From Calothrix sp. HK-06 (GTDB lineage Bacteria; Cyanobacteriota; Cyanobacteriia; Cyanobacteriales; Nostocaceae), in the NCBI RefSeq assembly GCF_001904745.1, contig NZ_MRCD01000019.1, positions 41,462-105,461 of the forward strand: a stretch of DNA of 64,000 nt, in the 5' to 3' direction. Below, in pieces: positions 34,199 through 44,700 of the stretch; positions within the stretch are counted from its first letter, which is position 1, and each line of letters begins with the position of its first letter. The notes beneath the pieces were generated by a model. That model ran no database searches and was not told the DNA's origin. It worked only from the letters and a program-made list of their open reading frames with translations. Both the position numbers and the translations under genes were made by a program.

Positions 34199-36546
34199 GT
34201 TTCAATCCCTATTAGGGAGTAAGAGAAATTGTAATATTCGCCTTGCCTTTAGGTGTTTTTTCAAACTTGCGTTTCAATCCCTATTAGGGAGTAAGAGAAA
34301 TTGTAATTCTGATTACTTCTCTTATCTCTTTGTATATGTCTGTTTCAATCCCTATTAGGGAGTAAGAGAAATTGTAATGAAAGCGCCGACTTGCACGGCG
34401 CCGACTTGCACGGCGCCGATAGCTTCTGTTTCAATCCCTATTAGGGAGTAAGAGAAATTGTAATTCGAGTATGCTTCTCAGTTTGGTTGTTTGGACTTAC
34501 TACCAGTTTCAATCCCTATTAGGGAGTAAGAGAAATTGTAATTAAGATAAATATCTCGCTGTTTAGGCTTATGGTTGTTTCAATCCCTATTAGGGAGTAA
34601 GAGAAATTGTAATCTTCAGTAAGCTTTGCTTCCCATAGCAGCCATTGCCATGTTTCAATCCCTATTAGGGAGTAAGAGAAATTGTAATCCTGAGATTATC
34701 ACGAGGACTACACCAATAATGGCAGTTTCAATCCCTATTAGGGAGTAAGAGAAATTGTAATTTTAAGCTTGACTTGAGTGGTTTTGAGCGTAGATTAACT
34801 AGTTTCAATCCCTATTAGGGAGTAAGAGAAATTGTAATTTGAAGTAACCAAAGTAAAGTAAGCAATTGCCCTATCGTTTCAATCCCTATTAGGGAGTAAG
34901 AGAAATTGTAATAAGTAGTTAAAGATTTATCAACTTTACTCATTCCGTTTCAATCCCTATTAGGGAGTAAGAGAAATTGTAATTAGAGAAAATTGATTTT
35001 AGGGGATTAGATGTCTGTTTCAATCCCTATTAGGGAGTAAGAGAAATTGTAATGTTTCACTTTCCGGTGTAAAAATATACTAGGTAGTGTTTCAATCCCT
35101 ATTAGGGAGTAAGAGAAATTGTAATTCTGAATATAAAGACTTTGCTTTTAGATATAGTATTGTTTCAATCCCTATTAGGGAGTAAGAGAAATTGTAATTT
35201 CTGGATACTACTCCTACACCGTCACCTAAAGTAAATAGTTTCAATCCCTATTAGGGAGTAAGAGAAATTGTAATTTTTACGCAATAATAGGGGTTTCAGC
35301 GTTCCTTGCTATCGTTTCAATCCCTATTAGGGAGTAAGAGAAATTGTAATTTTAGATGTTAAACAGAATTATGGTGTCAGTAGAGATTCGTTTCAATCCC
35401 TATTAGGGAGTAAGAGAAATTGTAATCTTATAGCGCATTCATTCAGAAAAATGCATCTCCTGTTTCAATCCCTATTAGGGAGTAAGAGAAATTGTAATAC
35501 CTAGTGGAATAAATGTAGTCCCTTGAGTTAATAAGTTTCAATCCCTATTAGGGAGTAAGAGAAATTGTAATTTGGTTTCCCTGATATTTTTTATTAAGTT
35601 GTCTGTAGTTTCAATCCCTATTAGGGAGTAAGAGAAATTGTAATCATAATACATAAATACTCCAAAGTTCTTACACCGAAGTTTCAATCCCTATTAGGGA
35701 GTAAGAGAAATTGTAATTTGTAAATTGTATTCCCTCTCTATTATATGTATTCATATAGGTTTCAATCCCTATTAGGGAGTAAGAGAAATTGTAATTTTGG
35801 TTTATACATTAAATCTTTAAAGATTAAATATATATGTTTCAATCCCTATTAGGGAGTAAGAGAAATTGTAATTCTAAAGATGGATTATACTCTTGTAAGG
35901 TGATAAACAAAAAGTTTCAATCCCTATTAGGGAGTAAGAGAAATTGTAATAAGCTAGAGAATAAAGCAGATATAGATTATATAAAGTTGTTTCAATCCCT
36001 ATTAGGGAGTAAGAGAAATTGTAATCTCCAGCTTCTACTAAGAAGGATAACACTACGACTAAAAAGTTTCAATCCCTATTAGGGAGTAAGAGAAATTGTA
36101 ATACCTAAGCGTGCATAATATCTAATCTATAGTAGTACTCGTTTCAATCCCTATTAGGGAGTAAGAGAAATTGTAATAGCTTTGTACTAGACTGCATAGC
36201 GAGTTATGATGTTTCAATCCCTATTAGGGAGTAAGAGAAATTGTAATAATTCAATCAATACATCGATGCTCACCATTTCCCCAGTTTCAATCCCTATTAG
36301 GGAGTAAGAGAAATTGTAATTCGTTGTTTTATCTCAACTGGTTACAGCATTTTAGTTTCAATCCCTATTAGGGAGTAAGAGAAATTGTAATCGGCTTTTA
36401 CAAATGCGGGCTTTAGCACTGCAATTGATGTTTCAATCCCTATTAGGGAGTAAGAGAAATTGTAATTGTAATTAGAGGCTTTTACTAACCAAAAGAATAT
36501 TTCTTATCTGTTTCAATCCCTATTAGGGAGTAAGAGAAATTGTAAT
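34199..36546 (-). CRISPR. CRISPR array 2: 32 repeats, 31 spacers
   Basis: 37-bp repeat starting GTTTCAATCCCTATTAGGGA and ending GTAAGAGAAATTGTAAT on the given strand; all 32 copies appear identical. First copy 34,199, last copy 36,510-36,546. Spacers are mostly 33-42 bp; spacer 3 (34,379-34,427) is 49 bp because it contains a tandem 15-bp duplication. Transcribed leftward from the leader at 36,547. The repeat has the CCCTAATAGGG stem and ATTGAAAC tag on the functional strand, as expected for I-D Cas6. Confidence 0.98.
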
Positions 36547-36803
36547 AGCGGGCGCCTGAAAGCCTTGATATATTTAGTTTTCATGGTTCGGTTGCGCGGA
36601 TGGGTCAATTGTAGCATGAGAAATGGTGGTTGTGCAAGGTAAAAATCGCTGAAACGCTTGCTGTGTAAGGTGCGCGGGTGGTTTTGTTTTGTTAATTCTT
36701 CAAACGCTTGTGGGGACTGGGATACAGCCATTTTTGCTAGAACCTCTTTTTCCACACCTACCCCTCCGCGCATGATACCAAGTTGAAAAGTCAAAATACG
36801 TAG
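36547..36803 (-). promoter_or_regulatory. Leader of array 2 (twin of the array 3 leader)
   Basis: 257 bp from AGCGGGCGCCTGAAAGC to AAAATACGTAG, nearly identical to 51,902-52,158. Contains the ATTTAGTTTTCA word next to the first repeat and GGGTCAATTGTAGCATGAGA. It should hold the array promoter and the integration anchoring site. A 103-codon open frame across it is not a gene. Confidence 0.85.
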
Positions 36804-36833
36804 ATAGGGATATGGTTTTACCACATCCCTATC
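36803..36833. terminator. Hairpin between cas2 and the array 2 leader
   Basis: GATAGGGATATGG and CCACATCCCTATC pair with one mismatch and a 5-base loop. It could end the cas transcript arriving from the right before the array leader. Confidence 0.45.
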
Positions 36834-37027
36834 GATAATTATATATGTAGTGCAAATGAGTTAAAACTTTACTTTTAAACAGGCTCCAATCTTTAAGATG
36901 CTAAGAAAGCGGGAAAACTATCCTTCGGGAAAACTTTGTTTACGTTCCTCAGCATAACATTTGTTACTCAGCATCATAAAAGACAAAAGTCTATATTTTA
37001 CCTATTTGCACTATGTAAGGCGCCCTG

Positions 37028-37312
37028 TTAAGCGAAGAAAATTGAGTCGTCGCGGACTGGTTCACCACCGATACGTTCTACTTTGACGAAACAGCAGGCA
37101 CATAAGAAGTAGAAACGAATGCTGTCGGTGTCTGGTTTGATTAGTTTGCTTAACCGCGCGCGCAGTTTGGCATACTGAGTATCGGTAAGCTGACACTCGA
37201 AGACGCTGTATTGTACCCACTGTCCGTATGATTTGAGGATTTTATGGATTTTGGTGCGACGGTTATCTTCGGAAATGTCGTATGAAATAACTACATTTTT
37301 GGTGAGTTTCAT
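37028..37312 (-). CDS. cas2: Cas2 adaptation protein
   Basis: A 94-residue Cas2. VVISYDISEDNRRTKIHKIL carries the conserved Y-D-I-x-x-x-x-R-R-x-K start, and WVQYSVFECQLTDTQYAKL the central strand. The C-terminus DSIRFYFLCACCFVKVERIG is slightly Cys-rich. It forms the spacer-integration complex with Cas1. Last gene of the I-D operon, 10 bases after cas1. Confidence 0.96.
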   Translation of the reverse strand: MKLTKNVVISYDISEDNRRTKIHKILKSYGQWVQYSVFECQLTDTQYAKLRARLSKLIKPDTDSIRFYFLCACCFVKVERIGGEPVRDDSIFFA

Positions 37313-37322
37313 TTTTAAGTGC

Positions 37323-38324
37323 TTATTTTAAAATTAGTGGTGGATATTTATCTATTTCTCCCATGAGATATTTCGCGAGTAACCGCGCTTGTATTTCAAA
37401 TGCTTCTTGGTAGGTGCATTTACGTCCCATGACTGGATGTTTAAATTCTGATTGTTTTTTTTGCGTGTATAGTTTTAAATATGCTTTTCTTCCTTCGGGG
37501 GTCATATATACGGCGCCACTTAATGGTTCTGTGAAAAAGTCGCTGGGTGTTAATAAAGATTTATTGATGGTGCTTAATACTAGTGCATCGACTATTAAAG
37601 GACGAAATTCTTCCATTAAGTCAAATGCTAATGATGCTCTACCGTAACGTTCAAAGTGTAAATATCCTAAGTATGGGTCAAAACCTGCTATATTAACGGC
37701 GCCTTGAATATCGTGACGTAGCAAGGAATAGCCAAAACTAAGTAAAGAGTTAACGGGGTCTTTTGGTGGTCTTCTGTTACGGTAGTCAAATTGAAATTCG
37801 ACGTTGCGAATCATTTGATTAAGACAGCCGAAGTATACTGCACTACCTGCACCTTCTAATCCTCGTAATGAATTAATATTGTGCGTTGTATCTATTGATG
37901 TTATTACTTGCTCTATACGTTCAATGCTCTTAGATAAATCTAAGTTTGCCTCACGCTGGCGCCGAAACATAACGTTACGATAGTTTTTGAGCTTGCCACG
38001 CACAAACCCTTTTACTATATGAATAGCTTGCGGTGACTCTCCTGCTGCTGCCCATTGCGCTTTGCGAACGAAGATGTTTTTGGTAACTTCTGGTTCTAAA
38101 CGTCCTAGATAACGACCGTTTTCAGTTAGAAAAGTTAGGGGGATATGTCGTTCGAGAAGTTCTGATACAGTAGCAGGTGAAATAGTTGCACGTCCTAAAA
38201 TGACGATACCATCGATTTTAATTAATGGTATGTCTTGTAATATTTTCTTGTCAAATTTAACTGTGAGACGTTCGTCAATTTTACCGATAAATGAGTCTTC
38301 TTGAGTGATGTATAATGTTCCCAT
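37323..38324 (-). CDS. cas1: Cas1 integrase
   Basis: A 333-residue Cas1, which inserts new spacers. LRGLEGAGSAVYFGCLNQMI holds the catalytic Glu region; HDIQGAVNIAGFDPYLGYLH holds the His; FDLMEEFRPLIVDALVL holds the last acidic residues. Length is normal (about 330). It lies between cas4 and cas2 in the standard I-D order. Confidence 0.97.
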   Translation of the reverse strand: MGTLYITQEDSFIGKIDERLTVKFDKKILQDIPLIKIDGIVILGRATISPATVSELLERHIPLTFLTENGRYLGRLEPEVTKNIFVRKAQWAAAGESPQAIHIVKGFVRGKLKNYRNVMFRRQREANLDLSKSIERIEQVITSIDTTHNINSLRGLEGAGSAVYFGCLNQMIRNVEFQFDYRNRRPPKDPVNSLLSFGYSLLRHDIQGAVNIAGFDPYLGYLHFERYGRASLAFDLMEEFRPLIVDALVLSTINKSLLTPSDFFTEPLSGAVYMTPEGRKAYLKLYTQKKQSEFKHPVMGRKCTYQEAFEIQARLLAKYLMGEIDKYPPLILK

Positions 38325-38336
38325 AATTACCTTTAT

Positions 38337-38924
38337 TTAAAATTCTTCGCGATATCTTTCTACTTTCTCACCTGCTTGTGGTAAACACTGAGAAAATAAA
38401 CTGCATCCATCACATTTTTTTGTTTTAACTGCTTTTGGCATGGCGCCTGTAAACATTAGCGTTTGCACTGCATCAATAGTATCGACAACAGTTTGACGTA
38501 ATTCTGGGGTTATTTCTACTAGCTGACGCTGATGAGAGTGAGCGTAGTAAACATAACCAGTATTAATGCTTTTTCCTGTCATTTCCTCTAAACATAATGC
38601 CTGCGCGCACACTTGTAGTTCATCGTTGTCCCATTCACCCCGGCGCCCACGTTTATATTCAACAGGATACCATTCTCCATTTTGAAGTTCAATTAAATCT
38701 GATTTGCCAATTAATTTATATTTCTCTGATTTCAACCATATCGCTCGAATTTGCCGGATTTCATCACGAAATTCTTCACTAATTGTATGCGCGCGCTCAT
38801 GTAAAGATGTACCTTCAATTGTATAATGATTATCGGCAAACTCACCCGCACAAAACATCCGCCAGCTACGATGCGGACAATATGTATATTGATTCAATGC
38901 TGCTATTGGAATATATTCATCCAT
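38337..38924 (-). CDS. cas4: Cas4 exonuclease
   Basis: A 195-residue iron-sulfur PDDEXK nuclease that trims prespacers and selects PAM. The four cysteines are in YTYCPHRSW (first) and KKCDGCSLFSQCLP (last three). The nuclease core is LIGKSDLIELQNGEWYPVEYKRG (D, E-x-K) and ELQVCAQALCLEE. Located between cas6 and cas1. Confidence 0.96.
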   Translation of the reverse strand: MDEYIPIAALNQYTYCPHRSWRMFCAGEFADNHYTIEGTSLHERAHTISEEFRDEIRQIRAIWLKSEKYKLIGKSDLIELQNGEWYPVEYKRGRRGEWDNDELQVCAQALCLEEMTGKSINTGYVYYAHSHQRQLVEITPELRQTVVDTIDAVQTLMFTGAMPKAVKTKKCDGCSLFSQCLPQAGEKVERYREEF

Positions 38925-38929
38925 AACTC

Positions 38930-39754
38930 CTAACTCCTAACTCTCCTAGTCATACCCATGCCCATTGTTGTTTTTCTTCCGACTCCGGCGTATAATGCAA
39001 AGTCAGCTAGAGCATTAATTTGCTTAATTTTTGTTGCTTCGATATCTCCAAGAAGCCGATAGCTAATTTCACCAATACAACCAATAAATTTGCTGTCATA
39101 GTTATTGACAATTTCGCTATTAATTTTTAAAAAGCTCGGATAAATTGACTCCATTGGAATATCAGTAATTTCTATTCCACTATATTTATTCCAGCGTGTG
39201 AGTAAGCTATTAAAAACAGATTCTTTAACAGGGAGAACGTTATCGTATCTTCCCTGACGAAAAGCTACAGGTGTTGCAAAACAGAAATTAATCGTGCGAT
39301 TTATTTCACTAGCTTGTTCGTACAGTTGTTCATAAGTACAAACATTTGCCCACGGTTGCATTGGTTGCGATGTACCAAGAACACTAGTAATGAATAAGTT
39401 CGCTGAACCTAAATGCCAAGGATGTTCAGGGTTAAGGTTTAACCATAGAGGGGTCAGTTTACCAAATAGCGTATCATCAAGTAGAGACAGGCGCCACCAA
39501 CAAGGAGTACCTGGGGGAATCGGTTTTTGCTGCGATGATTGGAGTATATGATTATTTTGCTGTTTGTGCTGACGCACTTGCAGAGGAGATATGGTAAAAG
39601 CTTTTTCTGCGTTTGACTCGTGCAAATAGTCTCCTAAGCTTTTATCAACAGAACTAATTAGATTGAGGAATAATGCATGATAGTGTCTACCAGTCAAGAA
39701 ATTGGGATAGATAGGTGACTGAGGGAGTAGGTTGAGAACTAAGCTGTAAGGCAT
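38930..39754 (-). CDS. cas6: Cas6 CRISPR-RNA endoribonuclease of the I-D operon
   Basis: A 274-residue Cas6. It ends LADFALYAGVGRKTTMGMGMTRR, the glycine-rich RNA-binding loop. It shares TGRHYHALFLNLISSVDKSLGD and FGKLTPLWLNLNPEHPWHLG with the second Cas6 at 33,033. In the operon just before cas4; it probably cuts the repeats of arrays 2 and 3. ATG at 39,754 is preferred over a TTG two codons earlier. Confidence 0.95.
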   Translation of the reverse strand: MPYSLVLNLLPQSPIYPNFLTGRHYHALFLNLISSVDKSLGDYLHESNAEKAFTISPLQVRQHKQQNNHILQSSQQKPIPPGTPCWWRLSLLDDTLFGKLTPLWLNLNPEHPWHLGSANLFITSVLGTSQPMQPWANVCTYEQLYEQASEINRTINFCFATPVAFRQGRYDNVLPVKESVFNSLLTRWNKYSGIEITDIPMESIYPSFLKINSEIVNNYDSKFIGCIGEISYRLLGDIEATKIKQINALADFALYAGVGRKTTMGMGMTRRVRS

Positions 39755-39896
39755 TTTCAATTTTGAATGTTAGATTTTGGATTAATTAAACACCTTCTGT
39801 GTGTACTCTGTGTCTCTGTGGTAAAAAAAATTATTAGGTGCGTGACGCTATTGGATTTTTCCGTTGCAGGTTTGTTGCAGGGTCACGCACCCTACA

Positions 39897-40646
39897 TTAA
39901 CCTTGGAAGCGGTATTCCATGTGTATGGGAATGTTTAATTGTTTTAGCCAGTTTGGAATTTTTTCGCCTTTCTGAGCTTCAAACCGATAATAACTACCGC
40001 GCATTTGCACATTTTGAATTAAACTAACAGGTGGCATATTCACAACGTCGTAACTCATGACTTGATTTGTGAACATAACATCTAAAGGATTTAGCGGATG
40101 AGTACAAGTAAAAACACCTTCAGCAGTTTTGGGTGATGGTAACTCCTCAACCGTTAGCTCTGCTTTGCTCATCCATTTACCCAAACGAATCCATTTTGGT
40201 AATTTTTTTGCTTTTTCTGTCAGAGATTGTTTAGAAATAATAAAAAATTCAAATTTACTTTCTGCGGCAATCTCTTTTGTTCTACCAAAACTAGGAATAT
40301 TCTTTTGAGTCTTCTCCATTTCCACATGATAGTTATTATTTGCATACTTCCAAGTATTTAAAATAGAAGTATAATTAACCACGCGCGCGGGAGTTACATA
40401 AATACCCTGCTGGTTCAGTGGTGTTAAATGTGTGTCGTACAATGGAACTTGTTCAGAACAAAAGTAACGATACCCATATTCTTCTGCAACGGTAGTTGAA
40501 TAAACCTCGCTGTCAACAAAATTCAAAGCATAACACAAAGCGTAATTGTGAATCACAGGTTCGGTTTCGTAAAGGCGCCCGATTTCACGAGTGGCAAAAT
40601 ATAAGCTATCATGTAACTCAAGCTGGCAGTGATAAATAAACACCAT
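39897..40646 (-). CDS. csc1: Csc1 (Cas5d), type I-D Cascade
   Basis: A 249-residue Cas5-family protein of type I-D. The start VFIYHCQLELHDSLYFATRE and GYRYFCSEQVPLYDTHLTPL are Csc1-type sequences; it ends NIPIHMEYRFQG. It caps the 5' tag of the crRNA next to Cas10d. Five bases separate it from csc2; 142 bases separate its end from cas6. Confidence 0.93.
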   Translation of the reverse strand: MVFIYHCQLELHDSLYFATREIGRLYETEPVIHNYALCYALNFVDSEVYSTTVAEEYGYRYFCSEQVPLYDTHLTPLNQQGIYVTPARVVNYTSILNTWKYANNNYHVEMEKTQKNIPSFGRTKEIAAESKFEFFIISKQSLTEKAKKLPKWIRLGKWMSKAELTVEELPSPKTAEGVFTCTHPLNPLDVMFTNQVMSYDVVNMPPVSLIQNVQMRGSYYRFEAQKGEKIPNWLKQLNIPIHMEYRFQG

Positions 40647-40651
40647 TGCTT

Positions 40652-41677
40652 TTACTCCGTTGCTGCTGAAGCTTTTTTAGGCTTTTTATCTTTCTTGTCT
40701 TTGTCTGCTGATTTTTTTGATACATATTTTTCAGCATAAGCGCTAGATTCAGCATTCGCAAGCATGAGGATTTCTTTTAATCTAGTTTCATTACTAGTAA
40801 TAGATTTTACTTCTCCTAATAACGGTTGAAATGCATCTGCGATAAAATCAGTATGAGAAATAAACTCTTGCGTCATTAGTTCTGTAATAGCTTTGGTTGC
40901 AGCATCTTTTACATCATCTTCGTTCAATGGGTCAGGTGGATTAATTTTGCCGTCAAAGCTTAATAAGTCGTATATTTTTTGTGTCCAACGCAGGTTACTA
41001 ACAGTTTCACCGTCTGCGAAAATAACCCCAATTAATTCATTTCTAACACGTCCAGTTCTTGTAGTTTGGGCACCGTAGTGACGAGTTCTCAGGATATTAT
41101 TAAAAACATAGAGAAAACCTGCTTCTGTCGGGTCTTTTAATGTGACGATGCTAGGAAAGAATGTTTGAGGTAGAATATGGTCTTGGCTGTTGATTCTACT
41201 TGTAACTTCTCCATTACGGCTCATCGTTCCATTTTCAAAGGGCGCATTCAAGGTAAAATTAAGGTGTGAGTCTTCAAAAGGAGTTATTGAATAAGCCGTA
41301 TCTACAACTACTTTAGACTTTTCCGAACCAGAATCACCAATTGCAAAACCGTAAAGAATACAATCTGGTGTTGTTTTGCTAAATTCTACGTTATAGTCGC
41401 ATTTATCCCATTCACCTATTTGATAGTTACGTAATAGCTCACGTCCTGTTAAGCGTTCTGGTGTAGATTGTTTGCGTTTAAACATTGCTAGACGACTAAT
41501 TGCTTCTTGATGCTGTATACCAGCGCGTACTTTAGCTTTATTTAATTCACCGTCGGTTTGGAATAATGGGTAAGATTCTGTAATGCGGATGGTAATAAAG
41601 TGAGCATATTTACCCATTGGTTTTGCAGGGATTTTGCTGTGGAAGAATTTTGCGTCTACTGTTTTGAGAAATTGCAT
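40652..41677 (-). CDS. csc2: Csc2 (Cas7d), type I-D Cascade backbone
   Basis: A 341-residue Cas7-family protein that coats the spacer RNA. QTFFPSIVTLKDPTEAGFLY, VFNNILRTRHYGAQTTRTGR and VRNELIGVIFADGE are Csc2 hallmarks. The C-terminus is Lys-rich (ADKDKKDKKPKKAS). The ATG at 41,677 has AGGAG ten bases upstream; a longer frame reaching 41,746 would overlap cas10d and is not preferred. Confidence 0.94.
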   Translation of the reverse strand: MQFLKTVDAKFFHSKIPAKPMGKYAHFITIRITESYPLFQTDGELNKAKVRAGIQHQEAISRLAMFKRKQSTPERLTGRELLRNYQIGEWDKCDYNVEFSKTTPDCILYGFAIGDSGSEKSKVVVDTAYSITPFEDSHLNFTLNAPFENGTMSRNGEVTSRINSQDHILPQTFFPSIVTLKDPTEAGFLYVFNNILRTRHYGAQTTRTGRVRNELIGVIFADGETVSNLRWTQKIYDLLSFDGKINPPDPLNEDDVKDAATKAITELMTQEFISHTDFIADAFQPLLGEVKSITSNETRLKEILMLANAESSAYAEKYVSKKSADKDKKDKKPKKASAATE

Positions 41678-41723
41678 TGTGGTATGACTCCTGTATATGT
41701 GAAAATTGGTTGATATTGGGTTC

Positions 41724-44700
41724 CTAAGCAGCATCGACAACTTCAATTTCTGCTATTTCATCAGGTTCTTCTTGACTGCGGTTTTTGCGTTCTTCATCTT
41801 CTGCTAAACGATAAAGATATTCGCAAGTGTCACGAATAAGGTTAAGTTGTGTACCTGCTAAACGCGCACGGTCGGATTTAAAGGTAGCTTCAAATATTTC
41901 TTTGACGAAGTATTTAGCAAATTCATACACTGCTTGTCGTTCTTCTTCGGAAGTTAGTGCTGGTTTCCACTTGCCATCTACTATAGTTAAAGTTGGTTTT
42001 CCTTCTGCTGCTCTACGACGAACGTTATTCATCAATTTTGCTAAACGCGCGGCTACTACATCTGTTAAACTTTCAGCATCGTTAGCTATAGCTTTATCGA
42101 TTTTTAAAATTACATCCGCAGCTTCGTCTATTGGTTTGAGAATTGCGTTAGCTTTTGCGTAAGAACTTTTCGCACGGTAAAAGCGTCGATATAATTCTGT
42201 TAATTTTCGTAATTGATTCATGCGTTCTCCTGTTGGTTCAAAGTAGTAATACAAACTTTCGTAAAGACGAATTTTTACAGTTGGGGCAGATTCGATTTTG
42301 TCTTGTTTTCTTAGCCATTTATTTAGGTAGTGGAAAACGTATAAAGGACTTGTTTCTATATCTCTAGCAAAATCTGCTAATTTCCCCCAGTCTGGGTCTC
42401 CATCTTTTTTGCGGTTAGCTTCTAAATGTATAGCATATGCTGCGGTGAGTGCATTTAAGGGTGAAAATTCGTGTTTGTGCGACGAATAGGGTAATATACT
42501 ATCCAAGCGATAATTATCTTTTTTAATCAAACTCCGAATTGCTTGATGTGTCCCATCTAATAATACTGTTTCTTCAAAATCGGCGCCGCTTAGAAAAGGT
42601 GGTACAGGTGATTCGGAAGCAACGACTTTGACATCCATTATTAATGGTAAACTAAAAGCTAACCATGCAGGCGCCACCCAAGATTCAGTATCTGTTGGTT
42701 CACGACCTGGAGGTAAACCTAAAAAGAAAAATGTCAACGTTTCTTTTTCAGGAAAGCTAATTTTAAAAGTCCGGTCATCGTCTGGTTGTAAATTTTCCTT
42801 AATTAATAAGCTATCAACGAGTTGATAGTTCTGAATACTAAGGTCAGCAACTTGATTCTCGGTAATAAAATGCTTACGTAGTTCTGCGTCAAATCGCGTT
42901 CTAGCAAACTGATTATAAACAAGCTGTAAAAACTTATTTGTTTCTGGAGTAAAGAAATAAGCAGGGTAAAGATATAAATAACGATATTTACGACTTTCAA
43001 AATCTCCACCCACTGCATTAGTTTGGTTCATCAAAATCTGTCGCAACATAATTTCAATTGACCAAATAGCACAGATTTGACGTTTTGCAGCTTGAGCATT
43101 AAATAAAATCTGTCTATTACTGTAGACTTGAGGTGCAAATAATGTGGCTGATTCCATCTGTTCCGTTACAGTGTAACTAGAACTTGACATCGCGCATACA
43201 TTTTCTCGACCTCTACCAGTTACTTTAGCTGAACTGTAACGCTGTAACTCCAGTATAAATGGCTCAGTTTCCGGCGCCACTACTGCACCAATTGGTAAAT
43301 TAATTACACGGTTAACATAAGTGCGTAAATCATTCCACCCATCAGGTATATCTTGAAACTCTAATAAAATTGGTTGAATCAAACTAGCAGCATGATTAAC
43401 CATTTGTTTCATAACTTCGAGAACTTGAGCAAAATCCTTACCCGGATGATTACGGAAATATACTGCTGCTAGATAATACCAATCTAAAGGAACACCACCA
43501 GTTTTCTTTAATGATTGAATTTGTTTGATAGCGGGAATTTCTGCTTCTAACCCTAAAAACTCTGCCAGCTTTTCGGTTAAATCCAAGTTTGGAAGATTCT
43601 TTCGCTGTGCTTTTGGTAGTTGCTTTTGGGATTGTGCAACTCTCTCACACCAATCATCCCATATACCTCGACAAATAATATCTCCAAACTCAGCTAAACG
43701 GTCAGCACGAATTTCATTCTTCAATTGTAAATTGAGACTAGCAGGTAATTCACCTTGTGCTTGATAATTTTTCAAGCTATCACTACGTTTACCACTCGAA
43801 GCAGTTTTAGAATCAGGAAGCAATCTACAAGCAGCATCAACGCTAACTTCCATCAATCCGACTATATCAAAAAATAACCAGTAGTAATCAGCAAACTTTA
43901 ACCCTTTACCGTCACGGTTAAAACCCGTTTGTCTTTGTCGAAGTTTCTCTGCACAAAGACTTTTGATTTTACTTACAACTTTTTCTGATATATTTTTGGT
44001 CTCAACCGCAGGTGCATTCTTATTTGCCAAGTAAACAACACCATCGGGTAAATAAAGCAGTGGTGTATAAAACTCCTCTGGATGCGCTTCAATTAAGGCA
44101 TTATTAAGAATATTCGTCAAAACACCACGATTTTCTGACAGCGAATGATATGTAAATTTTAGCTGATGATTGCTTAATCGACCAAGTAAAAGCGGCAGGC
44201 GCCCATTCTCTACATCCCTAGGATGCTTGATAGCAGATGCGAAAACATCAGCAAGTGAAACAAGATCAATTAAATTTTCTCGAATCCTGCCATCGAGTCG
44301 TTCATCCTCTAAAAGCTTTAAACCGCGAGTTACAAGACCTAAATCAGAATCAGTCTTAACACCAGAATTACTGCTGATGAAAACAATATCATCAATCAAT
44401 AGGCGCCAATCGTCATCAAGTAGGTGGTGCAAACCAAAATCTAAAATCTTCTTGGTTACATAATCACGTCCTAAATTAGGAGCATCTTCTTTTTTGGGTG
44501 GTTCCAATTCCCAGTCTCTATCCTTAAATTGATTATCTTTATCATTAGCGATTAACCATTCTCGATAATCAGGAAATTTTTCATAGTCATGGAGTAGATA
44601 ACAAACTATAAATATACAGATTTGCAACTCTTCACAACTACGACGCACCGGGTTAGTTTCTAAGTCATCTTGTAGTAGTCGCTTTAAAATTCGGTAGGTA

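Noticed and set aside
35834..36082. Open frame across CRISPR array 2
   Set aside because: It is only the repeat read in one frame, with the spacers as variable parts.
36513..36824. 103-codon leftward frame next to array 2
   Set aside because: It coincides with the array leader, whose twin at 51,902 does not keep the frame.
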